NCBI GenBank assembly: GCA_964058845.1
Contig: CAXKVR010000376.1
Location: forward strand, 131,501-195,500
Reading direction: 5' to 3'
DNA length: 64,000 nt
Source of the DNA: Carex sylvatica
Taxonomy: Eukaryota; Streptophyta; Magnoliopsida; Poales; Cyperaceae
The position numbers and the translations under genes are program-made. Under the pieces are notes generated by a model. The model was not told the origin of the DNA. It did not search any database and saw only the letters and a list, made by a program, of their open reading frames with translations. Within the stretch, counting starts at the first letter, position 1. Every line of letters starts with the position of its first letter. Positions 37,095 to 49,986 of the stretch are shown here, piece by piece.

Positions 37095-40000
37095 TAATAT
37101 ATTCACTATCTTCTAACCCTACTGTACATCTTGAGTGGGCTTCAGCAAGTAACACATTTTACTAAATTGATGTTCGGATTTAGTTGCACGATTACATTAA
37201 AACTTCTCTGCCACAATTACTGTTAATAAGCTATGGCTACATTTACATCATACTGCGCTGACGCCTCCTGCTTTACCATGTCAATTGCTGCAAAATCTGG
37301 GCACTGTACTTACAGATAATGGTTGAAATCATGTCCTCCAGTAATGATGCTCAATGTGACCAGCATGGTCCTTCAGCATCAGTATTTTATTATGTCTTTC
37401 CTTTTTTATTTTTTTTGAAGAATTTTTTTGTTAACTGACATTGCTCAATTAGACCTTCAATGAACAACAATTTCCTTCCTGTCCCAACCTTCACTAATGC
37501 CTACCAGTTGGTATTGTCGAACCAACTAAACAAGAGTCATAAGCGATCTCAACTCGTATCTTTTGACATAATGCTCCCATTTTATATTTTGTATGTATTA
37601 AAAAATAAGGCTCAGAGGTGACATTACAGTGAAGTTTGGTGACGCAGTTATACATCTTGAAAAGGTAAATATCTTCCATGTAGTTTCCGATTTCATCGGC
37701 CATTGCCACAATGCCAACATATGCCTCTATTTTCTGAGTGATTGAGCTGAAATTTAGATCATTTTATTCATCTATGAAACTTTGATTAAACCCTAAAAAT
37801 GAGGAAGGAAAAAAAAATCCAGTGTTCACTATCTCTCCCCTTTCTCTTATTGATATGAAAAATGACACGACAAAAGAAAGACCAGACGGAATATACATGA
37901 TGAATCTATAGTCTATAATGTAAAATATTACTTCCTTTTATAAATCTAAATTTGAAGAAAAGAAAATTATATAATAATGTGTTAGAGAATCATATTTCCA
38001 ATAAAATAACATAGTTTATATACACAATTTTACAAAAAAAAAAGGTCCTGCGGCAGTATATGATTTCGAAGCAATTTTAAAAGAAAACACTTGATGAACT
38101 TAATGTAAAGCTGCCTACCTATTGAAATAGTTACATAATATTGTGCTAATTATCATGATACATGAGAAAGCCACTTGACATTCCGTAGTAGAATAATATT
38201 AATTAGGGCCTGTTCCTAAGCATCCCAACCCATGAGAAATTGTAGGGTTCCAATCCAGCAGGAAATTCTTTCAGTGAGTCTATGGTACAATGCATAGCAC
38301 GGATGGGTCCGTACTATGGGTTAATATTTTCGTTCTAACAATCCTAATGGTCGATTCGAACCATTCAACATAATTTCTATATGAATATTTACTTGCATAC
38401 CGAATTGAATTCCTAAAAAAGAAGCTACAAATGAGAAGAAACTTATACTGCAGCCTACCAAATTAAAAGGAAGGAACATAACCACCAGCTCCTCCCAACT
38501 TATAAAATTGGCAATTTTAGGGTTCCTAACGTAACTTTTCCAATTCTACTGCCAACATTTATCTCCTGAGAGCCTAATTCAATTATCCTGCATAGTTTAC
38601 CATTACATGCTGGATTGTACTCTGTTTTTACAATCCCAAATCTCTACCACCGAACATTTATACAGTGACCACCGGGTGTATATTCTACTGGTAACCTTCA
38701 CTCGTCTATTAAAGTTTACAAGTCAGCAAAGCCCACTATAACGAGTCAAAAATACCTCCTCCTCTCCATGAATAATATATAGCAAACTTCGCCCTTCGTA
38801 TCTAATGTAGTTGACATAATAAAACAGCCGATTGAAAAGGGTAAAACTGCACATGTAGACAATGCGCTTTACATGTTTGTAACTATAAATTTCCAGCCAT
38901 GTATGAAAATGCATTGCAAGCAAAATGATGCAGCTTGAGACCATATGTAAATATTTGTGAGGTTTGACTTCACTTAGTCTCACTGAAATGTGATGTAAAC
39001 AACCAGGAAGTTAAAGACCAGGAGAACATAAAAGTTGGAGTGAAACCACCAGCTGGAGAGCATCAAAGTACATAATGAGGACTCCAACAGGATAAAATAA
39101 CTTTGCTCGTCTCTTACAAAGGTAAATTCTTCGTTGTTTGAAAGATTGATATATGAAATGTTCCCGACTGTTTCTATTTATAGAGCAGTGGTCATTCTGG
39201 TATAAAGACTGAAAACTGACATTCTGTCTATCTTGCTATGAACATGATTTCGCACAAATCTAACATGAACAATTCCTCCCCCAACAGGAAAGCATTCCCA
39301 CCTACTAATTGAATGAGACATAGTGCTTTCACCATCTCCACTTTGGAAGTTTCTAAAATAATGGCTACCAGCATGACTTTCATATGAAAATCTGTTGGAG
39401 ACCAGTTTTAATTCATCTTTGAAACCATTGTTCCATTACTTTCTAAATTAGGTTGGAAATAATACTACTGAATGGTGCATTATGTTTACAATAGGCCACT
39501 TATTTTGGAAAAAAATATTACCAACATCATGACAGATGTAAAATGTTACCTCCAACACATTTTCATATCAAGATCATGTTAAATGGTTTGGATAGACTAC
39601 TTGAAGTTTCAAAAATGAAGATATGAATGTACAGTAAGGATGGATGTGTTCTGTTCAAACTGCCATAGCCTGACTACCATTTAGCTATTATTATTTTTTT
39701 CCATATATTCCTTCGTACTTGCTAATGCGTCCATCCTCCTTCCAAATTATGACAGCTCTCTATGCAGTAACTACAGCATTGCTGATCAACGTACATCTCT
39801 GCATAAGGAACTACCATTTTTTAATTTTTTCTGGCATTAATTGTCATGATTGTATTGATGAGATCATTGAGATCTGATTCAAATGTTAATCCAGTACATA
39901 GGCAAGTTCTTATAAATATTTATATTCATTTGTTTTGATGTTTGTACTATATTTGTAGAAGTCATGTTATTGAAATCAATATTTATTAGCCAGTAATATT

Positions 40001-40526
40001 TCTAACTAAAAAATTGAAACTAATTTAGAAAGTGTTCACTGTGTTCACTTCATATATCCTAAAAACAGAAGGAAGAATGCAACGAGCCTTTCATCTTAGA
40101 AAAATATTCCTCTACACTATATATTACAATAGTATAATATTATCATTGCCAGTGCAACGTTTGGGTACTAACTACTAACAAAGAAAATGATGGGATTTGT
40201 TGACAATTATAATAAACATCTTTTAAATATAAATGACGTTATTTGGAATGTGATTTGTTATATCATGGTTAGACGATAACGTTCAATGTAGTACTTTTAA
40301 ATTATTGAAATTAAAAAGTTGACAGTGTACCAGAATGTCTTCCAATAAATTCCTGACCTTACATGCAAAGTGAAATAAATCTGTACAGTTGAAAAAATTT
40401 CATGCAACTCTAAATTATTGAAAATAAAAAGTTGATCATAAGTTCAACATATTCCTTCAGAGAACTATAAATATTTATAATCATCAACGCCAATTAATAA
40501 TATGACATATAAAAGTTCATTGTATG
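37095..40526. other. Intergenic, no confident gene
   Basis: Low-GC sequence. 37600-37670 contains a short exon-like piece (DITVKFGDAVIHLEK before GTAAAT) that might belong with the pieces upstream. 38280-38420 and 39540-39640 resemble fragments of the fold-back family (for example ATGGTTTGGATAGACTACTTG near 39585). Nothing else recognised. Confidence 0.4.
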
Positions 40527-41044
40527 CCAGAGGAACCGAAATTTTTTTAGTTGCCACCCTATTAAATCCGAATTAAATCAATATCACCCTGAAAATCGGA
40601 TTTCAGATTCCACCACGAACTCAGACTCAGTCCGCGGACGAATTCGAATTGGGCCCGCGTACTGGGCCTGTGCACTGATCAGAACGCATACTGGGTCGGC
40701 GGACCAATTCGTTCGCGAACTGGGTCGGCGCACCGACCCGTTCGCGTACCCAGTCGGCGGACGGATTGGTAACCTTTAAAATCCTCGAAAATTCATCTGT
40801 AGCTCATAATTGTTCAGCAAAGCTCCTTACAGAGGTGATTTTTTTTACAGTTTTTTTTTAAAATTTATTTTAATTTAGTCTAATTTTTTTCAGAGCAAGC
40901 AAATCTTCGTTACTGCCTTTTAATTTAGTCTAATTTTTTTACAGAGTGGTGAATTATTTTAATTTAGTCTGAATTCATCTGTTGTTGCTTTTAAATTTAG
41001 TCTAAATTTTTTAATTATTAGGTTGTCCCTTATTTCAACCAACT

Positions 41045-41242
41045 ATGATTGGAATTGCTTGTTATTTTGGTGGTGAAGTATTACAAGAATCAAATGGCGC
41101 TTTTTATAGTACCCAGACACCGAAAATGTTTAATATCGACTCAGGTTTAGATTTTAGAGGTATAAAAATGAAAGTGTACCAGCAACTCGGTATTGACCAC
41201 CATAATTATGAATTGGTAATTACCGCAAGGATCAATATTTAG
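41045..41242 (+). pseudogene. MULE transposase N-terminal (PB1-like) fragment
   Basis: 65 codons reading MIGIACYFGGEVLQ and ending LVITARINI. They align with the start of the transposase of the large MULE (MLVALYMGGKLQ ... IELATRID), including the Y-T-x-x-A/P-x-x-F spacing and the Y-E-L/I end. Only the PB1-like N-terminal domain remains; the DDE and SWIM regions are gone and the frame stops at 41242. Confidence 0.8.
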
Positions 41243-41402
41243 ACTAAATTAAAATAATGGAAATCTTGTCCATGACCAGTGCTGGAGGAGAGAAACTGGA
41301 CCGTATATATTCTGTTTTTTGACCTATTTTGATACAAGTTGTAGTTATTTTTAATACAATAAGAGAAAATATTTTATTCATTAAAATAATAATAAGATAA
41401 AG

Positions 41403-42362
41403 TAATTTATACCCGGCAAGCAGTGTATAAACCTCGATACAGATATGCCAAGACCGCTGCACTCCAATTCATCTGTGGAGGGTCATCCAAGTCCCTCAGC
41501 CACTCCAGCATACAAGCAGGAACGGTGTTTCCAGAAGAATCTGGAAACAACCAGCATGAGAACATCTCCATGATGTAATCCCATGTCCACCTTTCCATCA
41601 TCTCTCGAGGCATTTTCTCGCAATTTTTCCCTACAAATACAAATTAATTTAGTACATAGTATAAAAATTACAATCAAATAATTACTGTTAAAAATAAAAC
41701 TTACTTGAATGCCGTCCGCAAATAAGGGATACTGATGTCATTTTTCAATGGAACCTTCGACCTCTTCAGGCTCCTTTCCTTCATTAGTGAGGAGCCCAAC
41801 AGTTCTTCAACTGTCCGTGTGAAGTTCCTGTACTCCATACCCGTCACAGCCCGTCCAATAATAGGCAGTCCCCAGAGACAACTCACATCCTGGAGAGACA
41901 CCGTGATCTCTCTAACTGGTAGGTGGAATGTGTGTGTCTCCGGCCGCCACCTCTCGATCAACGCAGATAGAAGGGCGACATCTGCAGTAATGGGGGTCAG
42001 CTGCGAGACATGCCACAGACCCAACCTCTTTAGTTCGGGAGCGTAGCGCTCGTCGTACAGGATACTCATCTGATTGTTCCACGTCGACGTCAAGGTATGA
42101 GTCTGCATTCAATTTCAAAACAAGCAAACATATAACTTACTTACTAATTTTGTTCAAATGAATATTAAAATTATTTCCATTTCTCAAAACTTAAGTTTAC
42201 ATATGCATTTATGATTTTGTGCTCCTCGAATTTATACTAGCAGAGAGGGCTGATACTCTCTTTCGTCAAATTTGGAAATATCGTATGGGCCAGTGATAAA
42301 TCCAACAGTATATCTTGTTCCGTACGAGGATACTCATTAGTACCACTGGTTGACGCCGTACT
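41403..42362 (-). pseudogene. Plant mobile domain (PMD) gene fragment of the small MULE
   Basis: The main exon (about 41705-42105) encodes LGLWHVSQLTPITADVALL and then ERWRPETHTFHLPVREITVS and LWGLPIIGRAV, the hallmark of PMD (aminotransferase-like) proteins. A second exon at 41410-41650 reads PDSSGNTVPACMLEWLRDL and NWSAAVLAYLYRGLY, matching exon 3 of the PMD gene in the large MULE (VDSSGDAVPIMFLSLLRDM, NWGGAVLAHLYRAL). An upstream exon-like piece is at 42241-42362. The two main exons do not join in frame at the best splice sites and later exons are missing, so this is a decayed copy. Confidence 0.75.
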
Positions 42363-42419
42363 GAAATTAATTTTATCAATTTTTAAATCTATCAGTAATA
42401 TATTTCACAATTCTAAATT

Positions 42420-42900
42420 TTAAATTATAAATTGGCCTAAATACAAATTGATCTAAATTGGTAAATCTTCCAAATTGATATAAATTAGTACATTTGTAAA
42501 CTAATTTGCTACATTTAAATAAATAATTCTAAACTTTTATTAAATAGTCTAAATTGGTACATTTCTAAACTAATTTCGTTATTTTACAAATTGGTCTAAA
42601 TTGGTACATTTCTAAACTAATTTGGTACATCTTTCAAATTGATCTAAATTAGTACATCGTCCAAATTAATCTAAATTGACACATTTCTAAACTAATTGGT
42701 ACATTTAAATAAACAGTTCTAAATTTTTATAAAATGATCTAAATTGGTACATTATACAAATTGGTTTAAATTGGTACATTTTAAAACTAAACAGTTCTAA
42801 ATTGGTACATTTTAAAACTAAATAGTTCTAAATTATATTATCAAATATTAACTAAAGAATAAAAAAATTTAACTAACCAATTCTAAATTATACTACAAAA
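42420..42900. repeat. Degenerate AT-rich tandem repeat inside the small MULE
   Basis: Repeated phrases of the type CTAAATTGGTACATTT and TAAACTAATTTGGTAC occur about a dozen times with small changes. The array lies between the PMD fragment and the right terminal repeat, upstream of the PMD gene. Confidence 0.8.
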
Positions 42901-43347
42901 AATTTCACTAAACAGTAATAAATTTTATCTAAATAATCATAAAAATAAATAACAAAAATTAAATTGAAAAAAAAAATTTACTTTTTTTCCCTTGGAGGAC
43001 GCTTCAGACTCTGCTGGACGGTGAAAAAACGGAGAGTGGTAAGAATTTCAGTCCGCACGTGAATATATGCGTACGGAATCTATTCGCCGACTGGATACGC
43101 GAACGGGTCGGTCCGCCGACTCAATTCGCGCATGGATCGGTGCACCGCCCCAGTTCGCGAACGGATCGGTCCGCCGACCCAGTATGCATTCTGATCAGTG
43201 CGCAGGCCCAGTACGCGAGCCCAATTCGAATCCGTCTGCGAACTGAGTCTGAATTCGTAGTGAAATCTAAAATCTAATTTTCCGAGTGATATTGATTTAA
43301 TTCGGATTTAATAAAGTGGCAACAAAAAAAAATTTCTTCCAGAGAAA

Positions 43348-45916
43348 AATACCTTCCCACAAAATATATTACACCGTTCGGGGGGGAAAATACATTCCAA
43401 AAAAAAAAAAAAAAAACGTACGATATCGAACAACACAACAGCTTGCCGCAACAGAGATAACTAGTTTATAAAAAAGGCATTTGCTGTAGCTTTTAAAATA
43501 TTTTAGTTTGACTCGATTCTCGAGAATTGGAGAACCAAGTGGCCTATTAATTTAATATTCTAAAAGATGTTACACATCGCTATATTAAATGTTAGAAAAT
43601 TATCATGAGCAGTGATTGATTTTGATATTTTGCAAAAAGATTTTTTTTAATCTATCAAGTTTCTTTTTTAGTTGAAAAAAATTATATGTATATTCTGAAC
43701 GTGTTTATTTTTATCATGTATGTAACATGTTTTTTTTTTTTGGGAAAACAAGATTTACAATTTAATTTTATCATAGTTTTTTAATTTTTAAATACTTTTA
43801 TTGTATTATTAAAGTGGATCATAGAGATATGGAATTTACTTTAAATCTTTGCAAGCACTAATAAATATTGTATAGGCTTTGCATATTGTGTGGACAAGCC
43901 TTATATGATCACTAATATACTAGTCTCAATCAATCTGAATTGAAAAAGTTTAAGAAATTTTTTGATGACTTATATAATAAAATATAAAAAAGTTGTATGC
44001 ATCAAATTGGAATTGAAAAACAAATATATAAATATTATCAATTGAGTTATTTATGTAATGAATTTTATTCAAATTAAACTATACTATATTGTCAAAATAT
44101 TACTGCAATTGATATTTCTTAAGATAAAAGAGTTTAGCAGTTCAATAAAAAATTGAGCTATTTTAAAAATCAACAGTTGAACCGGTCAACTTAATAGTCC
44201 AACCAGTAAACCGATGAACCAAAATTTTACTGATTTAATGTCCGGTCCGATTATGATAACATTGGTTAGCAGCTTAGTTGTCGGGCCGGAGAAGATACTA
44301 AACGTGACATAAAGAGTTGTCGGGTGTAAATAAACAAGTCTCGTAGTTTTAGGTCATATTTTGTAAACTCATTCTTCCACACTTCAACTTTTTACATGAA
44401 TAAAATCAGAAAAGTACATTAAGTAAAAAATAATAATTTGAGTATTCTCACTCCAGTACTTCAAAATTCACGTATCTTATTTAAAGAAATTATGTAATAT
44501 AATCCTCACTAATAATATAGTCCACATTATTTATTATTCTAAAATTCCTGCAATACTCTTTCTCTATGATCTTCATTGATTATATGGTCCACTAATTATA
44601 TAGTCCTCATTTTTTCAGATTCCACGCTCGTCGCCGCGTCAAACTTTATAGATATAAATATTTGAAAGATAAGATATTAACACTTAAAAATAATATATGA
44701 ATACTTTGATGCGTAACTTATTATGATCATCCATTTTTCAGTCCCTCAATCGTATCCGTGACAATCTTTATTGAAGTAGTAAGGATCTCTCATCCTGTAT
44801 CACTGTATCAACATTTTTCAATCATCAAATACTTGCAGTACTAGATATTAATATTTTTAGATGTCATTCAGTGTCATATGTAAAAAATACTTGCATGTAT
44901 AGGTATAAATACTTACACGACGAGTTATAAATACTTGTGTGACGACGAGTCCAAAAGTACATCATCTTGGATCTCATTTGAAAGATAATTACGTAGAAAA
45001 CATTTGTGGTTTTAGATTCGCAAAATTTATCACAGATCGTCAGAAATATGGACGAGATTAAACAGAGAAAAAGAAACCCACTTCTAAAAACGTGTATGGT
45101 CCCCCCTACAGTTACTTATAATGCAGATATGTTTGGAAGATTTGGTTGGGGAGACAATTATTTACGTAAAAATTATTCACCTCATAGGTATAAATATTTT
45201 AGAAAAAATAATTCAATGCTAGAATTTTTCAATCCCCTCAAATAGTTATATTAGTATGGTGCGAATACATTGTGGATACTCTAACACAAATACCGTTATC
45301 ATCTCCCTTAAGTAAAAGTGAAGTGAGTTAAATTACTTTTTTTTATAACTCAACTTATTTCACCTCTAAAAAATACTGTCATTGATAATTTATTCTTCAT
45401 GGGTCATGTTTTGTTGTGGAGTAACTTTAATCCAGAGTAAATTGCTTACTCCAAGTTAAAGTGGAGTAAGCTAAACCACCTCCTAGATGGAGTAAGTTAC
45501 TCCGGTTTAGCTCAGCTTTTACTCCACCTTACTCCTATTTTACTCCTCGTTTGGCTCCTTAAACGTGGAGTAAGGGGTTTATTCCACCTCTTATTCCACA
45601 ACCAACCATAGCCCAACATCTTACTTTTCTGAATATATTTTAAAGTAGATCCAATGAACATCGAACCTACTCGACAGTTATTAAATTGTGAGAAAGTAAT
45701 TGTGTCTCCACCAATTTCTGAATCAGTGGAGTCTTTCTTAATAGCTTCCCCACATATAGTGCTTATTTCGTTAAATATTTTAGAAACAATTCTATTTAAA
45801 TAAAATCTCATATATCTTACTAAAAGTTAATACTTTTCCTTAATATTTGCAGACAGGAAAATTTTACAAACGGAAATTCACATCCTTTTGTAATTTGCAA
45901 AATATATATTTTTATG
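43348..45916. other. Intergenic, nothing recognised
   Basis: AT-rich, with homopolymer A/T runs. 45400-45560 repeats the phrase GGAGTAAG/CTTACTCC in both orientations and may be a decayed palindromic element. The open frame at 45006-45245 has no features I recognise. Confidence 0.45.
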
Positions 45917-46285
45917 AGGGATCCAATTACATCCTTTTTAGTGATACCGAATTACACTCTCTATTTTTAAAGTTTTCAAATTTCAAACAGTCAATCCAAA
46001 CCGTACAACAATGAATATGTTAAAATGTGCTTGCAGACCAAATTTTATATTTTTTGGAATTTTTTTTACTATTTATTAAGTATTTAATAAAATCGCTATA
46101 TTCAAACCGTTAAATTTTTGTATCCATCTTAATAAATAGTAAAAAAATTCAGAAAAATATAAAATTTGATATGCAAGCACATTTTAACATATCTATCAAG
46201 TTAAACGGTTTGGATCGACTGTTTGAATTTTGTAAATATAGAATGTAATCCGATGTCATCAAAAAAATGATGTAATTGGATCCCT
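45917..46285. repeat. Fold-back MITE with AGGGATCCAATTACATC ends
   Basis: The ends AGGGATCCAATTACATC and GATGTAATTGGATCCCT are exact inverses (17 bp). The arms contain GCAGACCAAATTTTATATT and its inverse, and AAACGGTTTGGATCGACTG, shared with the fold-back cluster at 1-1490. The termini differ from those copies. Non-coding, 369 bp. Confidence 0.85.
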
Positions 46286-46785
46286 GGTCTATTTTTACTT
46301 GGTAATCTTGTATACAAATACAAAAATCCATATAGAGTATAAAGAGTGTGAAAAAGGTATATTTTAATAGTGTTGGATCAGTACTGTTAAAAAAAACAAC
46401 GCTATGTATTTAACACATAATTTAAACACTTAAATAAAGATTAAGAACACTGTAACCTTACAACCCCATTATTTTTCCTTCCCTCTCACACAATCAGCGC
46501 TATACAATTTAAATATATTTGTATTAATTCAAATAACACAATTTTAATTTTTTTTCTACATTATTTAAATTAATATCAGCTTTTACTATTTTAACACAAT
46601 ATATTATTTACATTAAAATAGGATCGTTTTTTAATACTCTGGCACCGCTCATTCGCTTTTATTATTTCGTGAGGTACATTCATTATTTCTTCGTATGCGT
46701 GAAGACTGAAGAACCACACAACAACCTCATTTATTTGATTTGTACAAATCAACCGTTCGTTTTCACTTCTCACAGAAAAGCCCCT
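46286..46785. other. Intergenic, nothing recognised
   Basis: AT-rich spacer without a gene or repeat structure that I can define. Confidence 0.5.
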
Positions 46786-48485
46786 GAATCCGGACTGGTC
46801 CATCCGTGCCCGTTGCCAGGGGTATCCGTACTCGGGTATAGACGGATAAACAAGTATACGGATGCGGGTATGAAACGGGCCGATCACGGTTTTTTTTTAA
46901 AATACCCGGGCTAACACGGATCAGATTGAACCCGTGCCTGCCCGTTGTACCCGCACCCGTGTATCCGCACCCGTGTACCCTACCCGTTGTACCCTTTTTT
47001 ATTTCAAAATTTTCAAATTTCCCGCCCCTCCCCCCCCCCTCCGATTCAAGTCTAATCCGGACCGATAAATTCAAACCCAGACTGGCCTTATCCGTTGTAC
47101 CCGGACCGACCGGATTTGACTTTTTTTTTTTCTGTTAAACCCAATCAAATCTCTATAAATATACACCCATCTCTCTCAATATTTTCACATCTAATTCTCT
47201 CATTCTCTCAATCTCAATATCAATATTTTTATTATTCTCAAATTTATATTTATTGTTTAAAAAAATATAGTTGTAAATTTAATTCATTCTACAAATACGC
47301 AAACAGAATTACGAATGTATCGAAATTACGAAGTTCGGCACCTCCCGCAAGATTTTTCCGCGAGATTTAAATGTTACATTTATTTCATGTTAGATTAATT
47401 TATTTTTGTAGAGTAATTTAAAATTTAAATTTGATATTAGATTTATTTTTTAGAGAAATTTAAAATTTAAATTGAATGTTAGATTTAGTTTATGCTAGTT
47501 TTATTGAATGTGAAGTAATTATATTTGTTAGATTTATTTTATGTTATATTTGTTAGATTTATTCAATACGTTAAATTTATTTAGTTTATGTGAGATTTGT
47601 TAGATGTGAAGTAATTAGATTTGTTTTGAATATATTAGGTTTTATTTTTCAAATTCTGATATATTTTTATAGGTTAAAAAAATGTGTTAGATTTAATTTT
47701 TTGAATATGTGAAGTAATTAGATTTGTTTTGAATATGTAAGATTTTATTTTTGAAATTTGAATTTATTGTGTTGAATGTTAAAATTTATATATGTTACAT
47801 TAAATTTTATTTTTAAAATGTTATATTTATTTTGAATAGGTTAGATTTATTTTTGAAAATGTTAGATTTATTTTTAAAAATGTTAGATTTATTTTGAATA
47901 AGTTAGATTTATTTTTGAAAATGTTAGATTTATTTTTAATAGGTTAAAAAAAGATGTTAGATTTATTTTTGTGAATATGTGAAGTAATTTGATTTGTTTT
48001 GAATAGGCTATATTTTATTTTTCAAATTCAGATTTAATTTTAATATGTTAAAAAATAAGTTAAATTTATTTTTAATAAGTTAAACAAATTTTCGCACGAA
48101 TAATTTTTATATATAAGTTATAAATTTTATTTATTTAGGAATTATAAAGATGTGACTTAATAATTTTATGTATATTATACACTATTTGATATTGAACTAT
48201 TTAAATTTTAATGGTCGAATTATAAAATGTAATAATAATCGTACGACACTGTAAAAAAAATGAAAAAAAAATCAGAAAAAAAAAACCAGACCGAACCGCT
48301 CCTATCCAGACCGCCTGGTTCCCCTACCCGATCTGCCCGGCCCTAGAATCCGAGACGGATATGAAACAAATAGAGTAGAGTTTTTGAAAAAAAAATCCAT
48401 CTATCCGTACCCATTCTACCCAAATACCCGTTGTACTCGTACCTATTCTACTCGTTGCCCGCCACGAGTTTACCCGAATCCAGCC
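46786..48485. mobile_element. hAT-like non-autonomous element, decayed, about 1.7 kb
   Basis: Both ends are rich in CCCGTACCC/GGGTACGG phrases in opposite orientation (46800-47000 and 48290-48470). They share ATGAAACGGG and AGAGTAGAGTTTTTGAAAAAAAA with the element at 58268-59043. The middle, 47390-48070, is an AT-rich array of TTAGATTTATTTTTGAA phrases, and 47150-47370 looks like the untranslated leader of a lost gene. No transposase remains. Boundaries are approximate and no clear target duplication was found. Confidence 0.55.
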
Positions 48486-48760
48486 TGAGGTACCGTTAAC
48501 AAACCTCTACCTCTGAGTAACAACCAATTAATTACGTCATCGCTATTTTTCTCTTTGTTAACCCCGTCAAATTAGTAAATTACTTCATTATTAAAAAAAT
48601 CAGGTTGCTTCGACTTGACTCTTACTCAGTCAATTGAAAGGGAAAAGGCAACTAATCAAACAAAATTCTTCATTGTGCACCTAATTTTCATAGAAATTTT
48701 TTTTTATACATTTCTATGTTCCATTTTATAAAAAAAAAAAAGAATTTCTATACAAAGTGC

Positions 48761-49248
48761 GAATTTTATTTTATAAATTATAATTAATTAAATTAATTTT
48801 AGCAAAACAGTATGATTTTTTTTTCTTTACAAAAATTATAAAATCTGAATTCCTATTTCGGTATCCTTTTATTTTGAAACAGGGTTGTCCTTAATAGAAA
48901 CAGAGGCTATCCTTGACAGAAATAGGTCAAAACAAAAGCTCTCTGGCAAAAACATGTTGAAATAAGAGCCGAAACAAAGAAAATACATCACAGAAATACA
49001 GGGTGTTCGAGAAAAGTCGAAACAGAGGTCGAAACAGACCGAATAGGAGCCAAAATTGGTCGAAACAAACTGAAGCAGGAGCCGAAACAGAGAAAAATCT
49101 GGAGACTGAATCTCTAATTCGGTCTCTCCAAAAAGTAAAATTTAGAGACCGAATTGGAGATTCAGTTCTTGTGATTTTTGTAAAATAAAAGTAATCATAC
49201 TGCTTTGCTAAAATTAATTTAATTAATTATGATTTGTAAAAAAAATTC
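48761..49248. mobile_element. Fold-back DNA element, 488 bp
   Basis: The left arm (48761-48835, GAATTTTATTTTATAAATTATA) and right arm (49170-49248) are inverted copies, including AATTAATTTTAGCAAA.CAGTATGATT (dot marks a difference). Flanking CAAAGTGC (48753-48760) and CAAAGTGA (49249-49256) match at 7 of 8. The centre repeats GTCGAAACAGA and GCCGAAACAGA phrases. Same family as 59061-59688. Confidence 0.7.
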
Positions 49249-49258
49249 CAAAGTGAGG

Positions 49259-49482
49259 CGGCCATTTTTATTAATACCCCTAAAAAAAAACTAAATTTTA
49301 TTAATACCCCAGCAATTTTTTTTTTTTTATTCCTGCCCCGACCGCCAGGCCCACGGGCGGCCCAATTATTGAAGGAAACCGCCAGGGCCCAAGGCGGTCC
49401 ACTACCCCAAGCAAACCGCCCCACCCCTGGGCGGTCCACTACCCCAAGGAAACCGCCCCCCCCTGGCGGTCCGCTATGAATT
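49259..49482 (+). repeat. Left terminal inverted repeat of the large MULE
   Basis: Inverted copy of 57952-58179. The outer 90 bp are AT-rich with two ATTAATACCCC phrases; the inner part is GC-rich with three diverged copies of GGCGGTCCACTACCCCAAG, each followed by AAACCGCCCC. Such internal repeats are candidate transposase binding sites. Confidence 0.93.
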
Positions 49483-49757
49483 AATACTCCCCAACAGACC
49501 TCCCTCCCACCCACTCCTCTCTGCCCTAACCGCCCCCCTGCCTCTGCTCCGAACCAGAAGAGAAAAAAAAGAGGAAAAAGAGAAAAAAAGAGAAAAAAGA
49601 GAAAAAAGAAGGAAAAAGAAGAAAAGATTTGCGTCGCCGCTCCTGTCTCCGGCCCTGCCGCTGCCGTCGCGACTGCTCCGCTCTTGAATGTAAGTTTTTT
49701 CGATTTGATTAGTTAAATTTAGGGTTAGGGTTAGGGTTAAGATTAGTGAATCGATAA

Positions 49758-49986
49758 TGGTTGAATTAGTTGAATTGATGAATTGGTTGAATTGTGACTC
49801 GATAATGGTTGAATTAGAGTTGTTCCGAATTGGTTGAATTGCTCCAATTGGTTGAATTGCTCCAATTGGTTGAATTGGTTGAATTGGTTGAATTGGTGGA
49901 ATTGGTGGAATTGGTTGAATTGGTTGAATTGGTTGAATTCGTTGAATTGGTTGAATTGGTTGAATTGGTCGAATTGGTCGAATTGG
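49758..49986 (+). repeat. 9-bp tandem array, TTGAATTGG, in the PMD leader intron
   Basis: About twenty copies of TTGAATTGG or close variants. The array lies in what looks like a 5' UTR intron of the PMD gene: a purine-rich and then GC-rich leader ends at GAAT|GTAAGT (49689/49690), and the next acceptor, ATGTAG, ends at 50886. The open frames across this array are only the repeat translated. Confidence 0.88.

Larger units (their letters stand above)
40536..43338. mobile_element. Internally deleted Mutator-like element (MULE), 2.8 kb
   Basis: Terminal inverted repeats of about 235-260 bp (40536-40770 and 43077-43338) begin near GAAATTTTTTT and GTTGCCAC and are GC-rich inside, with tandem phrases such as GGTCGGCGGACC and TTCGCGAACTGG. 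The 9-mers CCAGAGGAA (40527-40535) and CCAGAGAAA (43339-43347) match at 8 of 9, as expected for an old MULE target duplication. Inside are remnants of two converging genes: the transposase N-terminus (+) and a plant mobile domain gene (-). The transposase core is deleted, so the element is not autonomous. Confidence 0.9.

Noticed and set aside
38723..38983. 86-codon minus-strand open frame
   Set aside because: No recognisable motif, no exon context and AT-rich codon use; probably chance.
45006..45245. 79-codon plus-strand open frame
   Set aside because: No family resemblance and no splice or promoter context.
49719..49741. Telomere-like TTAGGG repeats
   Set aside because: Only three to four units, in the PMD leader intron, and not the usual plant unit TTTAGGG array; too short to be an interstitial telomere.
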